Below are positions 27,530-39,768 of a stretch of 64,000 bases of DNA, piece by piece (the stretch's first letter is position 1; every line of letters starts with the position of its first letter). The stretch is from Rutidosis leptorrhynchoides (Eukaryota > Streptophyta > Magnoliopsida > Asterales > Asteraceae): the NCBI RefSeq assembly GCF_046630445.1, contig NC_092341.1, forward strand, positions 257,406,001-257,470,000, written 5' to 3'. The notes below the pieces were generated by a model, which saw nothing but the letters and a program-made list of their open reading frames with translations, made no database searches and was not told the DNA's origin. The position numbers and the translations under genes were made by a program.

Positions 27530-28885
27530 CCTAATAATAAGGGTATGTTAGCGAATGTTGTAAGGGTGTAAGTCGAAATTCTGTCCGTGTAACGCTACGC
27601 TATTTTTAATCATTGTAAGTTATGTTCAACCTTTTTAATTTAATGTCTCGTAGCTAAGTTATTATTATGCTTATTTAATCCGAAGTAATCATGATGTTGG
27701 GCTAATTACTAAAATTGGGTAATTGGGCTTTGTACCATAATTGGGGTTTGGACAAAAGAACGACACTTGTGGAAATTAGACTATGGGCTATTAATGGGCT
27801 TTATATTTGTTTAACTAAATGATAGTTTGTTAATGTTAATATAAAGATTTACAATTGGGCGTCCCTATAAATAACCATATACACTCGATCGGACACGATG
27901 GGCGGGATATTTATATGTACGAATAATCGTTCATTTAACCGGACACGGGAATGGATTAATAGCCACTAGAATAATTAAAACAGGGGTGAAATTATATACA
28001 AGGACACTTGGTATAATTGATAACAAAATATTAAAACCTTGGGTTACACTCAGTCGACATCCTGGTGTAATTATTAAACAAAGTATTAAAATCTTGTTAC
28101 AGTTTAAGTCCCCAATTAGTTGGAATATTTAACTTCGGGTATAAGGATAATTTGACGAGGACACTCGCACTTTATATTTATGACTGATGGACTGTTATGA
28201 ACAAAAACCAGACGGACATATTAAATAATCCAGGACAAAGGACAATTAACCCATGAGAATAAACTAAAAATAAACACGTCAAACATCATGATTACGGAAG
28301 TTTAAATAAGCATAATTCTTTTATTTCATATTTAATTTCCCTTATTTTATATTTAATTGCACTTCTAATTATAGCACTTTTATTTATTGTTATTATATTT
28401 AATTGCACTTTTAATTATCGTACTTTTTAATTATCGCAAGTTTATTTTATCGCACTTTTATTATTCACAATTTCATTATCGTTATTTACTTTACGCTTTA
28501 AATTAAGTCTTGTATTTATTTATTATTTTACATTTAGTTTTAACTGCGACTAAAGTTTTGAAATTGACAAACCGGTCATTAAACAGTAAAAACCCCCCTT
28601 TATAATAATAATATTACTTATATATATATTTGTATTTTTATAAAAGTAAACTAATATAGCGTTAAGCTTTGTTTAAAGATTTTCCCTGTGGAACGAACCG
28701 GACTTACTAAAAACTACACTACTGTACGATTAGGTACACTGCCTATAAGTGTTGTAGCAAGGTTTAAGTATATCCATTCTCTAAATAAATAAATATCTTG
28801 TGTAAAATTGTATCGTATTTAATAGTATTTCCTGCTAAAAATTAATAGTATTTTATACCCCTCCGCTACGACATCAAGTTATTTT

Positions 28886-28903
28886 TGGCGCCGCTGCCGG
28901 GGA
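28886..28903 (+). other. LTR-4 primer-binding site, tRNA-Asp type
   Basis: TGGCGCCGCTGCCGGGGA, 9 bp after the LTR. It pairs with the 3' end of tRNA-Asp except at one position. Confidence 0.85.
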
Positions 28904-30393
28904 ACAATCTAGCTTAAAAGCCGGAAGCGCAATGCTAATTAAAAAAAAAGTATTTTTGGTTTACTTTTATTAAAATACGCTTTTGTAAAAATACGTTTTA
29001 AATATTCAAAAATATTAAAAGAAAAACAAAAATATAAATATTTTTAAGAGTTTGATAAATATTTAAGTTTTATAAAGTTTCTTTAGTTTGTAAAAATATA
29101 AGTTTTATTTAATTTATTTTATAAATATATTTTACCGAAAATTTTTTTTTTTATATATATAAATCTATTTTTAAGATATTTTTAAAAATTATAAAGTAGT
29201 TCTATTTTTTATTCTAGTTTTTAAAATATAAGTTTTTATTATATAAATATTTTTATTTAAACAGAAAATAAAAAATAAAAAAAAAACGCGTCAAATTTTA
29301 AACTGTACCAGAGTTGAATTTTGGAACCCCGCGACTCGCGGAGTTTGCAGCCTCAACTACCGCAACTCGCGGAGCTACCCTGACACCGACAGAAACCCTA
29401 ATCTGCATTTAATTACGGAGTAATTATTAATTATTATTATTATTAACCCTAATTAATTATTATTATTATAATTAGTTTTATTTTAAAGTTTCTTTTTATT
29501 TAATTTGTTTTATTTAGTTAAATTAGTTTAATAAAATATAAAATTAATAGTTTTAATAAATAAATAATATAAAAATAATATTTTTATAAAAATTGTATTT
29601 TTTACAACTTTTTGTATATTTTTATATTTTGTCCCTTTTTAATCGTTTTAGCGTAATATTTGTATTTTTAGCTCATATTTAGTTTTAAACTTAGTTTTTG
29701 CCATAGTTATTTTTACTTCTAGATTTTTAGGCTTTGCCGTAGAATTCCTTAAGTGCTTTTTCTTTAGACTAAGATTTAGGTACTTTAGAATTTTGCGACG
29801 CCTTTTTAAATTTTAGTTTCTTTTTAAGTTATTTCCATTTGGGATATAGTTTTTCCTGTAAGCTTTAATATTTTTAGACGACTTTTACCTATGTATCAAT
29901 TATCATTCCAATTATTAATCTCAATTTGCGATTATAATTTTAAGTTAGTTGTAGTAATAAGGTTAGGTTAGTCAAGTGTTTTTAAGTGTTACAAATTTCT
30001 TTTATTTTTCCGTCACCTTTTATTTTTCAACCATTTTTCTTTTTCGACCTTTTTCGACGAACTCTTTTTCTTTCTTATTTCTCGCTATTCTAGTTTTAGG
30101 ACATAGATTTTTATTCTACTTCTTATCCAAATTTCTTAAAATTACGAAAATTGATTTTAAGTGGTTAAATTGATAGACATCAAAATTTTCTGGTTCGTAG
30201 TAATAGTTGGATTTGTACGTGGACCGGGTTATTGGAGCCAAACAGTCCTCAATTATATTGAGACCAAACGAATCCTGCCCCTCTGCTGCATCTTTTGGCT
30301 ATTCGAAACGTGGGCAAAATCAGAAAAGTCTATTGATTGGATAACTTATTATAATTTTTCTTTCCTTTTAAAAACTAATAAAATATTCAGTGA
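28904..30393 (+). other. LTR-4 untranslated leader
   Basis: About 1.5 kb, very AT-rich, without a credible gene. It contains an internal copy of the paired palindrome (29326-29342 and about 29359-29374). Short frames at 29976-30173 and 30161-30442 precede gag and have no known domain. Confidence 0.6.
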
Positions 30394-32619
30394 ATGCACC
30401 GAGCAAGACGTTCACCACCTTTTGTACGTTCACCACCTGTAACTAGATCAAGACATTTAGCAAATATTACTGCCGTTGATTTTTATTTAGAATCGTCATC
30501 CAGTCGACCAAGTACTCCAGTTCAAATTTCCGATAATCCATTTTTTGAACCCGACCTCACAATTGAGAATCCGGAGAATATTCAGGGACGATTCGTAGAT
30601 CCTGAACCATTAAATTTTCCTCCGAAACCACCAATCATTCAAACAGAGATTGTTGAGGAACGAACCATTAAATCAGAATCCTCTAGTGATTTCGATTCAA
30701 CAAATTCAATTATGGAGAATCTGGAACCTTTAAGTATGGAAGATCGAATGAGAGCTAAACGCACTGGCCAAGGTCACGCAATTACTCATCCAGACATTAA
30801 TGCGCCAGATTATGAAATCAAAGGACAAATTCTACACATGGTGACTAATCAATGCCAATTTAGTGGTGCGCCGAAGGAAGATCCAAATGAACATCTACGT
30901 ACCTTTAATAGGATCTGCACACTATTTAAAATTCAAGAAGTGGAGGATGAACAGATATATCTCATGTTATTTCCCTGGACTTTAAAGGGAGAAGCCAAAG
31001 ATTGGTTGGAATCGTTACCTGAAGGGGCGATTGATACATGGGACGTTTTAGTTGAAAAATTTCTTAAACAATTCTTTCCTACATCTAAAGCCGTAAGACT
31101 TCAAGCAGAAATTGTTACGTTTACACAGAAGCCGAATGAAACTCTATATGAGGCGTAGACTAGATTTGGAAAGTTGTTAAGAGGATGTCCGCAACATGGT
31201 TTAGACACCTGTCAAATAGTACAAATATTCTACCAAGGATGCGACATCACTACAAGGAAAGACATAGATATAGTAGCTGGTGGTTCTATTATGAAGAAAA
31301 CCGAAACTGACGCTTACAAAATTATTGATAACACTGCTTCCCACTCACATGAGTGGCACCAAGAAAAAGATATCGTTAGATCATCTAAAGCAGCTAGAGC
31401 CGATTCTAGCCATGACTTAGATTCCATTTCCGCAAAGATAGATGCTGTCAAGAGACGAATGGAAAAGATGACTAAAGATATTCACTCAATACGAATTAGT
31501 TGTGAGCAGTGTGGAGGACCACATTTGACAAAAGATTGTCTCAGTATTGAATTAACAATGGAACAAAGAGAAAATATTTCATACATAAACCAAAGGCCTG
31601 GAAATAATTATCAGAATAATTATCAACCGCCAAGACCGATTTACAATCAAAACCAGAATTATAACAGAAATATTCCATACAACAACCAACAAGGTCCTAG
31701 CAATCAACAAGTATCCAATAATACTTACAATCAGCAAAGACCTAATTTTCAAAACAAACCACCACAACAAACCGATGATAAAAAGCCGAATTTAGAAGAT
31801 ATGATGACGAAGCTAGTTGAAACTCAAACGCAGTTTTTCACATCTCAGAAACAAACTAATGAACAAAATGCTCAAGCATTTAGAAATCAACAAGCTTCTA
31901 TTCAAAATCTGGAACAAGAAGTAAGTAACCTAGCAAGGTTAATAGGTGAAAGAAAACCGGGAAGTCTACCTAGTGATACAAATACTAACCCCCGGAATGA
32001 AACAGCTAAAGCCATTACCACAAGAAGTGGTACAACACTTAAACCACCTGAAATACTTGTAACTTCTGATAAAGCTATTCCTACTCCACAAGAACCACAA
32101 CCTGATCAAGATAAGGAAAAAGAACCGGTAGTTGAAAAGGTTAATGAAGATAACACAGTTAAGGCTAAACCTTATGTTAAACCATACCAACCACCACTTC
32201 CTTACCAGAGTAAAATGAAAAAAGAGAAACTTGAAGCCGAGCAATCCAAATTCTTGGATATGTTTAAACAGATAAATGTAAATCTTCCTTTCATTGATGT
32301 GATTTCAGGAATGCCTAGGTATGCTAAATTCTTGAAAGATCTAATCTCAAATAGAAAGAAAATGGAAGAACTCTCGGCTGTTACCATGAATGCTAATTGT
32401 TCAGCAGTGCTGTTGAATACGATACCAGAAAAATTATCTGATCCAGGAAGTTTCACAATTCCATGTTTTCTGGGTAGTCTTAGTTCAATAGAAGCATTGG
32501 CAGATTTAGGTGCTAGTATAAATTTAATGCCGTATTCACTATACGCTAAACTAGACCTTGGAGAATTGAAACCAACCAGAATAAGCATACAACTAGCCGA
32601 TAGATCAATAAAATCCTAG
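30394..32619 (+). pseudogene. LTR-4 gag-protease, broken
   Basis: A single frame from ATG 30394, interrupted by TAG at 31156-31158 and ending at TAG 32617-32619 after a small deletion near 32612. Residues about 155-290 form the plant retrotransposon gag domain (KEDPNEHLRTF, LFPWTLKGEAKDWL). A zinc knuckle CEQCGGPHLTKDC starts at 31501. A long Asn/Gln-rich linker follows. The protease motif DLGAS has its Asp codon at 32503. The TAG lies within the conserved gag domain, so a full Gag would need readthrough. Both breaks are single small changes, in keeping with a young copy. Confidence 0.9.
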
Positions 32620-32626
32620 AGGGATA

Positions 32627-32914
32627 ATGGAGAACATGCTAGTTAAAGTTGGTACTTTAGTATTTCCAGTAGATTTTGTTGTTCTGGACATGGAAGAAGA
32701 TTCTCAAGTTCCTCTCATATTAGGAAGACCATTCTTAAACACGGCTAAAGCAATGATAGACGTGTTCGGTAAGAAATTGACCCTAAGTATAGAGGATGAG
32801 AGTGTTACCTTTTCAGTTGATAGAGCAATGCAACAACCACAATCTACAGATGATACATGTTATTATATTCAAACTATAGATGCACATACAGAATTATTAG
32901 AAGAATTTCCATAA
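32627..32914 (+). pseudogene. LTR-4 protease tail to RT linker, frameshifted
   Basis: Continues the protease in the next frame after the shift at about 32612; the VPLILGRPFL motif is the second conserved retroviral-type protease block. It ends at TAA 32912-32914 and the same frame then runs on into pol at 32975. Confidence 0.8.
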
Positions 32915-32974
32915 TTACAAGGAACAGGAGAATGTTCTTTAGGAGAAGGTAATGAACCAATTGATGAAGCTGAA

Positions 32975-35900
32975 ATGTTAGCTACACTTATAGCTAATGG
33001 ATATGAACCAACAACAGAAGAAATTCAAATGCTAAAAGAAGAAGACAGATATCGATATAAATCATCGATAGAAGAACCACCGAAATTAGAGTTAAAGCCA
33101 CTTCCAAACCATTTGGAATACGCTTATTTACATGGTGAATCTGAATTACCTGTAATAATATCATCTTCTCTTACTGAAAATGAGAAATCACAACTCATTT
33201 CTGTGTTGAAAGCTCATAAACCAGCCATTGCATGGAAGATTCATGATATTAAAGGAATAAGTCCTTCGTATTGCACACATAAAATCCTTATGGAAGAAGG
33301 TCATAAAACGTATGTGCAACGCCAACGAAGACTAAATCCTAATATGCAAGATGTAGTTAAAAAAGAAATTATTAAACTGCTAGATGCAGGTTTGATATAT
33401 CCAATCTCTGATAGTCCATGGGTAAGCCCAGTTCAATGCGTGCCTAAGAAGGGTGGCATGACTGTCATTACAAATGAGAAAAATGAGCTTATTCCTACTA
33501 GGACTGTAACAGGATGGCGTGTATGTATTGATTATAGAAAATTAAATGACGCCACCAGAAAAGATCACTTTCCCTTACCTTTCATAGATCAAATGTTGGA
33601 AAGATTAGCCGGAAATAGTTACTATTGTTTTCTAGATGGATTTTCCGGATATTTTCAAATTCCAATAGCACCCGAGGATCAAGAGAAAACCACATTCACG
33701 TGCCCTTATGGTACTTTTGCTTACAAACGCATGCCATTTGGACTTTGTAACACCCCTGCAACCTTTCAAAGGTGTATGATGGCGATTTTTCATGACATGA
33801 TAGAAGAATGCATGGAAGTTTTCATGGATGACTTTTCAGTCTTCGGTGATACATTTGAATCATGTCTAGCTAATCTTGAACGAATGCTTATTAGATGCGA
33901 ACAATCAAATCTAGTTCTTAATTGGGAGAAATGCCATTTTATGGTTAAAGAAGGCATCGTTCTTGGTCATAAAATTTCAAAAGAAGGAATTGAAGTGGAT
34001 AGAGCTAAAGTAGATGTAATTGCTAAACTTCCACATGCCACCAATGTTAGAGGAGTTAGGAGTTTTCTAGGGCATGCCGATTTTTACCGACGTTTCATAA
34101 AAGATTTTTCTAAAATTGCCACTCCTATGAATAAACTCCTAGAAAAGGATGCTCCATTCATCTTTTCAGATGAGTGTATCAAATCTTTTAATATTCTTAA
34201 AGAGAAACTCACTAATGCGCCGATCATGATAACACCAAATTGGAATCTACCATTTGAACTAATGTGCGATGCAAGTAATTTTGCAATGGGAGCCGTTTTA
34301 GGACAAAGGATTGAAAAACGATTTCAACCTATATATTATGCTAGTAAGACGTTACAAGGAGCACAAACGAACTATACAACTACTGAAAAAGAACTCCTTG
34401 CTATTGTCTTTGCTTTTGACAAATTTCGATCATATCTCGTTCTAGCAAAAACGGTGGTCTATACCGACCATTCTGCTCTTAGATACCTATTTTTAAAACA
34501 AGATGCTAAACCAAGATTAATCCGTTGGATCTTACTCTTACAAGAGTTTGATATTGAAATCCGAGATAAAAGAGGAGCAGAAAATCTCGCCGCTGATCAT
34601 CTTTCTCGTCTTGAAAATCCCGAATTAGAAGTTCTAAATGAATTGGCCATACAAGACAACTTTCCTGATGAATATCTATTGAAGATAGATTATAAAGAAA
34701 TTCCATGGTTTGCAGACTATGCAAACTACTTAGTTTGTGGATTCCTTGAAAAAGGATTATCGTACCAAAGACGAAAGAAATTCTTCAGTGATATAAAACA
34801 CTATTTTTGGGAAGATCCACATTTGTTTAAAAGTTGTCCCGATGGAATAATACGCCGATGTGTATTCGGAGATGAAGCCAGTAAAATATTAAACCATTAT
34901 CACATAGGACCAACAGGAGGGCATTATGGGCCTCAACTAACAGCAAGAAAAGTTTATGATGCTGGATTCTATTGGCCTACAATTTACAAAGACGCACACC
35001 TTCTTTGCAAATCCTGTGATGCTTGTCAAAGGGCCGGAAAAATAAGTCAATGTGATGAAATGCCACAAAATGTCATTCAAGTATGTGAAGTATTTGACAT
35101 TTGGGGTATTGACTTTATGGGTCCATTTCCAAAATCTTATAATAATCTATATATACTCGTAGCCATTGATTATGTATCTAAATGGGCGGAAGCACAAGCT
35201 CTCCCAACTAACGATGCACGAGTTGTAGTCAACTTTTTAAAACGTCTTTTTGCAAGGTTTGGAACACCGAAAGCTTTAATAAGTGATCGGGGTACTCATT
35301 TCTGTAATAATCAACTTGAGAAAGTTCTTAAAAGATATGGAGTAACTCATAAAATCTCCACCGCATATCATCCACAAACAAGTGGACAAGTTGAAAATAC
35401 CAACCGAGCTTTAAAACGTATTCTAGAGAAAACCGTAGGATCAAATCTGAAGGAATGGTCCATTAAATTGGAGGATGCACTCTGGGCTTTTAGAACAGCC
35501 TACAAAACTCCAATTGGAACCACACCTTTTAGACTTGTTTATGGAAAAGCATGTCATCTTCCAGTAGAAATTGAACACAAAGCATTTTGGGCTTTGAAGA
35601 CATGTAATCTTGATTTACATGAAGCCGGACGTCTACGATTAAGTCAACTAAACAAATTAGAAGAATTAAGACATGAAGCATACGAAAATTCGTTAATCTA
35701 TAAAGAAAGAACGAAGAAATGGCATGATAAAAGAATCAGAAGTTTAAAAGAATTTAAAGAAGGAGACAGAGTTCTTCTTTTCAATTCACGATTCAAGTTA
35801 TTTCCTGGAAAATTGAAATCAAGATGGTCTGGACCATTCATAGTCAAAAGAGTTTTCCCATACGGAACGATAGAATTAATAAATTCAAATGGGATTGAAT

Positions 35901-35995
35901 TTAAAGTTAATGGTCACAGAGTTAAACACTACATAGATAGTTCGATGGAAGTCGACAACGAAGTTAATCACAATTTCATCACCACAGCTAACTAA
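32975..35995 (+). CDS. LTR-4 pol: RT, RNase H and integrase, intact frame
   Basis: 1006 codons without a stop. RT spans about residues 110-360, with CIDYRKLND near 184, [11 protein letters not shown], and FMDDF at 283-287 (the Phe form of the YxDD box). RNase H carries [13 protein letters not shown] (Asp432) and [10 protein letters not shown] (Asp498). Integrase has a zinc-binding HH-CC region (about 636-682) and catalytic Asp713, Asp771 and Glu807, exactly D-35-E spacing, then an SH3-like C-terminus ([13 protein letters not shown]). I see no chromodomain. All catalytic residues I can place are present. It would normally be made as part of one polyprotein with gag, in the same frame as 32627-32914; in this copy the upstream breaks separate it. 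The listed start is the first ATG after the stop and need not be the natural N-terminus. Confidence 0.95.
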   Translation: MLATLIANGYEPTTEEIQMLKEEDRYRYKSSIEEPPKLELKPLPNHLEYAYLHGESELPVIISSSLTENEKSQLISVLKAHKPAIAWKIHDIKGISPSYCTHKILMEEGHKTYVQRQRRLNPNMQDVVKKEIIKLLDAGLIYPISDSPWVSPVQCVPKKGGMTVITNEKNELIPTRTVTGWRVCIDYRKLNDATRKDHFPLPFIDQMLERLAGNSYYCFLDGFSGYFQIPIAPEDQEKTTFTCPYGTFAYKRMPFGLCNTPATFQRCMMAIFHDMIEECMEVFMDDFSVFGDTFESCLANLERMLIRCEQSNLVLNWEKCHFMVKEGIVLGHKISKEGIEVDRAKVDVIAKLPHATNVRGVRSFLGHADFYRRFIKDFSKIATPMNKLLEKDAPFIFSDECIKSFNILKEKLTNAPIMITPNWNLPFELMCDASNFAMGAVLGQRIEKRFQPIYYASKTLQGAQTNYTTTEKELLAIVFAFDKFRSYLVLAKTVVYTDHSALRYLFLKQDAKPRLIRWILLLQEFDIEIRDKRGAENLAADHLSRLENPELEVLNELAIQDNFPDEYLLKIDYKEIPWFADYANYLVCGFLEKGLSYQRRKKFFSDIKHYFWEDPHLFKSCPDGIIRRCVFGDEASKILNHYHIGPTGGHYGPQLTARKVYDAGFYWPTIYKDAHLLCKSCDACQRAGKISQCDEMPQNVIQVCEVFDIWGIDFMGPFPKSYNNLYILVAIDYVSKWAEAQALPTNDARVVVNFLKRLFARFGTPKALISDRGTHFCNNQLEKVLKRYGVTHKISTAYHPQTSGQVENTNRALKRILEKTVGSNLKEWSIKLEDALWAFRTAYKTPIGTTPFRLVYGKACHLPVEIEHKAFWALKTCNLDLHEAGRLRLSQLNKLEELRHEAYENSLIYKERTKKWHDKRIRSLKEFKEGDRVLLFNSRFKLFPGKLKSRWSGPFIVKRVFPYGTIELINSNGIEFKVNGHRVKHYIDSSMEVDNEVNHNFITTAN

Positions 35996-36159
35996 GTGTG
36001 GGGAGAATCAAGTCTTTAAAGGATAATATGTATTTCTGTTAGAGTTAGATTGTCTGTTTTCGTGTAGTTCTTGAAAATGGAACCCGAATGGTCTTTCCCT
36101 AGCAGACCCTAAAGAACTAGTCTTCTCCCCCCATTCTGAATTTTTATTTTTTTTAGGAA

Positions 36160-36558
36160 ATGAAGACTGCATGTGAACTAAACCATGGTCTAATGCTACA
36201 CGCTTTGATCACTAAACGTAATAATGACACACTACTGAGTGAAATAGTATCAGTAATCAGAGAAAGATTGGACGGAGTTAGAAAAGAATCCAGATGTGAA
36301 GATAATAAGTTACAATTTGGTAAAGGAAAATCAAAATCCGCAGCAAAAAGAAGAGCACGGCACCTAGAAAGATGTCACAAATGCGGAAAATGGTCACATG
36401 GAGGTAAATGTTCAAATAATCAAACCTATTCAAATACCGAATTTGTTACTTTATGCAGAGACGGACCGTTCATATGTTTAGAAGAAAAAACACTGAATGC
36501 TCAAGGTTACGCCTATGTAGCTATGGAAAACCAATTAAACCGACTATCTTATGAATGA
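36160..36558 (+). CDS. Small post-pol ORF with a second zinc knuckle
   Basis: 132 codons starting 165 bp after pol. Residues 50-70 are very basic (KGKSKSAAKRRARH) and residues 72-84 form CHKCGKWSHGGKC, a CX2CX4HX3C variant one residue shorter than the usual knuckle. No further domain is recognised. The ATG follows a pyrimidine-rich run ending in AG (to 36156), which resembles a splice acceptor, so it may be expressed from a spliced RNA. A nucleic-acid-binding accessory protein is a reasonable inference, unproven. The frame is intact in this copy although gag is broken. Confidence 0.65.
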   Translation: MKTACELNHGLMLHALITKRNNDTLLSEIVSVIRERLDGVRKESRCEDNKLQFGKGKSKSAAKRRARHLERCHKCGKWSHGGKCSNNQTYSNTEFVTLCRDGPFICLEEKTLNAQGYAYVAMENQLNRLSYE

Positions 36559-37744
36559 GATAGATCATATAACTAAGAAATCTATTTCACAGGTATGTTT
36601 GTACAGTTTTTTTTTTTTTTAACCTTTTGATAATAAACGCTAATTTGTTCGCTATAAAGTATTAAATTGGTATTGAATAAAATTAGGTTTGGCGACCGAA
36701 ATTATTGATATCATACAAAAATTTATTACATCACTGCGAAATTTAACGTTTATTCTTAAGGTATAAATATCTTTAATCAATCAACCCAAAATATTTCAAA
36801 AATTCGTCATGAGTTAAATTAGGTCATGGAACCGAAATTACTTTACCGAAAAGAGGGGCGCATATTTTTGATAATATTTGATTGATTAAAGTAGGATAAA
36901 AAGCCAAAAAGATTTTTAATTTTATTTTTACCATGTTTTTAAAATTAATATATAAATCTTAAATTAATATTGTAAACTTTGTAAAATCAATATATTTAAA
37001 ATTGTAAATATTTGAAAAATTAATATAAGTTTGGTGTGAATTTATAATATGAATTTTTAAATTAAGTTTGGTGTGAATTTTTAATTTTTAAAATATGAAT
37101 TTTTAATTTTATGCATTTCAAATTTTAAAGTTTGGTGTGAATTTTTAATATTAATTTTGAATTTTATATTTAAATTGTGTGAATTTAAAAACAAAAATTT
37201 ACTTTATCTCATTAAGTTAAAAATATGATTTTTAAAATTCGTCGTAAGTTGAAGACTAGGTCTTTGAACCGAAATTGCTTTACCCAAGGGAGGGACGAGA
37301 ACTTTTATTATCATTGTTTTTAATCTTATTGAATTAAAGTATGCCAAAAACATTAAAAATCAAAAATCTTAGCTTTTAAAACAATCGCTACAAAAAGACA
37401 AATTTTAAAATTTTGTCGAGGGATGGACTAGGACATCGATCCGAAACGACCTCGTCCTAAATAACAAGGGAAACAAAATTTTAAAATTAATTACTTAATT
37501 ATTTTAATTAGTATAAGATATAAATAAAAAAAAATAACAAACTCCGCGACTCGCGGAGTTTGAAGGTCCAAACACCGCGACTCGCGGAGGGACCGAATTA
37601 TAAAAAAAAAAATAAAACGCAAGAACAGCTCAGTTTCACACCACAAACACGAAAAATACTGCGAAATACTGCGCAAAAACCCAGAAAAAACACCCCCAAA
37701 ATCACAATTTTTAACCGTTAATCATCAAATCTTTTACTAAAATC
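36559..37744 (+). repeat. LTR-4 post-pol spacer with degenerate repeats
   Basis: No gene. An ACCGAAATT-centred block recurs near 36693, 36828, 37264 and 37436 (and again near 40446), often followed by CTTTACC and a GAGGG run. AGTTTGGTGTGAATTT recurs near 37028, 37064 and 37130. A perfect palindrome CTCCGCGACTCGCGGAG is at 37542-37558 with a second copy at 37575-37589. Confidence 0.6.
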
Positions 37745-39768
37745 ATGTTGAGAAGGATGCTATCAAGAAATTACTCAAGAAAAACGGTAAATTTCTACAC
37801 CTAAACACCATTTAATCCGAAAATTAGTGTTCTTGAGCAATTTTTTCCCCAATTTGATTTTGATGCTTTTTAGTGTAATTATGCTTAAATTGTTTATGTA
37901 TTATGCTTGTATAACCTAGATTGATGCTATTTAACATGATTAGAAGCCTTAAACTTCAAATTTTGAGTAATCTAGAGTTTGTGTTCTTGAGCAATTTGGG
38001 GCTTTTTGATATAAACAGGTTATGGCCGATTTTTGTCATGAATTATTGCTAAATTAAGTAGTGTAACATGTTTAGGTAGTTAAATGATCCAAACTTTGAG
38101 CCTAAACATGATTTTGAGAATTAAAGTGGACTTTTTCAAGTCTAAAAATTCATGAACTTGATTTTTGAGAGATAATGCCATTTGAAACTTGTTTAATTGC
38201 TAGTGATGATTATTTTGACATGTTATTTGAGTTGAATGCTTATGAACTTGGCGAACATTTTCATATATGCTTATTTGAAAAAGTGTAGATTTGATAAAAA
38301 TGTGAAAATGAGCTTAAGTTTGATATAAATTGATCATGTCATTGTAATTATTTTGATTGATGATTTTGCTGACACTAATGCATATTTGGATGCACAAAAA
38401 TTGTGTTTGATGTGTTTTGCAGACTGAAAGGGGTGAATCTTCATCCCAAACTCGCAATGCTCCTGCTGAGAATGCGGAATAACAGGAGGTGGATAACTAC
38501 TACAAACAAGATATACCTCATCCAGTCATGACTTTTTCTGATATGCACTTGGAAGATTTTCACCCGAACCTGAGATTTGACAGACTTTGGATAGATTATC
38601 CAAAATACCAAAGGGGTTTACATACTCTTCATTCTAAAGTTGTTGAGGTACCTAGGGTCATAGAATGGGGACCATTAGAAGCTGTAGAATTGGCCGGGCC
38701 AATTAGGGAATTACTTGCACAGAGGTATGGTAATTCTACTTTTAACGACTGGGTACGTTTATTCACCATGTGTAGACCTGTATATAAAGTATGGTGTGAA
38801 GAATTGTTGTGTAGTATAGAATTAAATGATCGGGTAGCTAGTTTAACCGATCGATCTTTTATTATATTTTTGTTAGGAGGTTGGATGCGCCACATGTCTT
38901 TACTAGACATGGCTCGGGCTTTACGTATATATACGCCTGAGGAGTTAGCATCTACCGATTGTAGAGGGTTGATACTAAATGGTAGAAAGATAGATGAAAA
39001 TTTTGATACACATGGTGTATGGAGTCAAATGACAAGCCATCACCGATTCAAAGGGGGAAATTACTCTTATTTGGATATAGATAGAGCTGAATTAAGAGTA
39101 ATTCATAGGTTTTTAGCTAATTCGATTACACAAAGAGGTAAGAACAAGGAAAAGGTAAATGAACAGGATTTGTTTTACCATATGTGTATTAGAGACCCAC
39201 AAAGCGCTATAAGTATACCTTATTGTGTGGGTTATTATTTATCAGCTATGGTTAGGGGGATGAGACCGCATAGCATAATAGGAGGTGGTATATTTATTAC
39301 TTTGATTGCTGAATATCTCGGTGTAGATATAAGTCGGGGGGATTATTAGTCGAAGAGCCAGAACCCCGCGATAGAATAGGTTTAAATGTATACCATGGTG
39401 CGAAAGTTTTGAAGAGGCGAAATAACGCCGCAGTACAATACCATGGTAGACATCCATAGGTTGAGAGAAACCAACAGCAAGGTAATGTAGGAGGGGGAAA
39501 TGAAATGCAAGAAATGCAAAGGTTTATAGCTTCACAGGAGTACGAAAATGCTAGACAGAGAGCATTTGAAGATTGGCAAGTTCATCAAAACCAAATCATA
39601 GCTTATTGCCAACATATAGGTAGAAACTATATTCCTACTCCAAAGCCCATATTCCCTCCCTGGTCTATAGAGATTCAACCACCGTATCCTACGTATAACC
39701 CAGCCGAAGCATTTTATAGCACCTATGGTTATGCGTGGAACCCCTATTGGTATCAGTATCATCCCTAG
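37745..39768 (+). pseudogene. Intron-containing Athila-type ORF downstream of pol, broken
   Basis: Exon 1 is 37745-37786 (ATG, 14 codons). A 636-bp intron runs from GTAAAT (37787) to TTTTGCAG (ending 38422). Exon 2 begins at 38423 in the same phase. Exon 2 has TAA at 38480-38482, a long open stretch to 39349, an apparent indel in a G6 run (39336-39341) that shifts the frame, and TAG at 39457-39459, then runs on to 39768. The main part (FLLGGWMRHMSLLDMARAL, YTPEEL) resembles the Athila ORF-1 family of unknown function in the position where env-like genes sit. I see no convincing signal peptide or transmembrane segment, so env identity is unsupported. Intron and family are inferences from sequence. 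Confidence 0.65.

Larger units (their letters stand above)
26873..28876 (+). repeat. LTR-4 5' LTR
   Basis: TGATAATGCT to CTACGACATCA. It contains paired palindromes and a TATA box (27341-27416) and a TTTTAA-type repeat (27491-27529). Minus-strand and Phe-Asn repeat frames here recur in the 3' LTR and are not genes. Confidence 0.95.

Noticed and set aside
26856..27571. Minus-strand 114-codon frame and plus-strand Phe-Asn repeat frame in the LTR-4 5' LTR (and 41970-42532)
   Set aside because: Lie wholly or mostly in LTR sequence, are carried with the LTR, and the second is driven by the TTTTAA repeat.
38489..39349. Taking the LTR-4 downstream ORF as an env gene starting at 38489
   Set aside because: 38489 is GTG; the frame continues upstream across a TAA to a spliced ATG, and I see no signal peptide or transmembrane segment.
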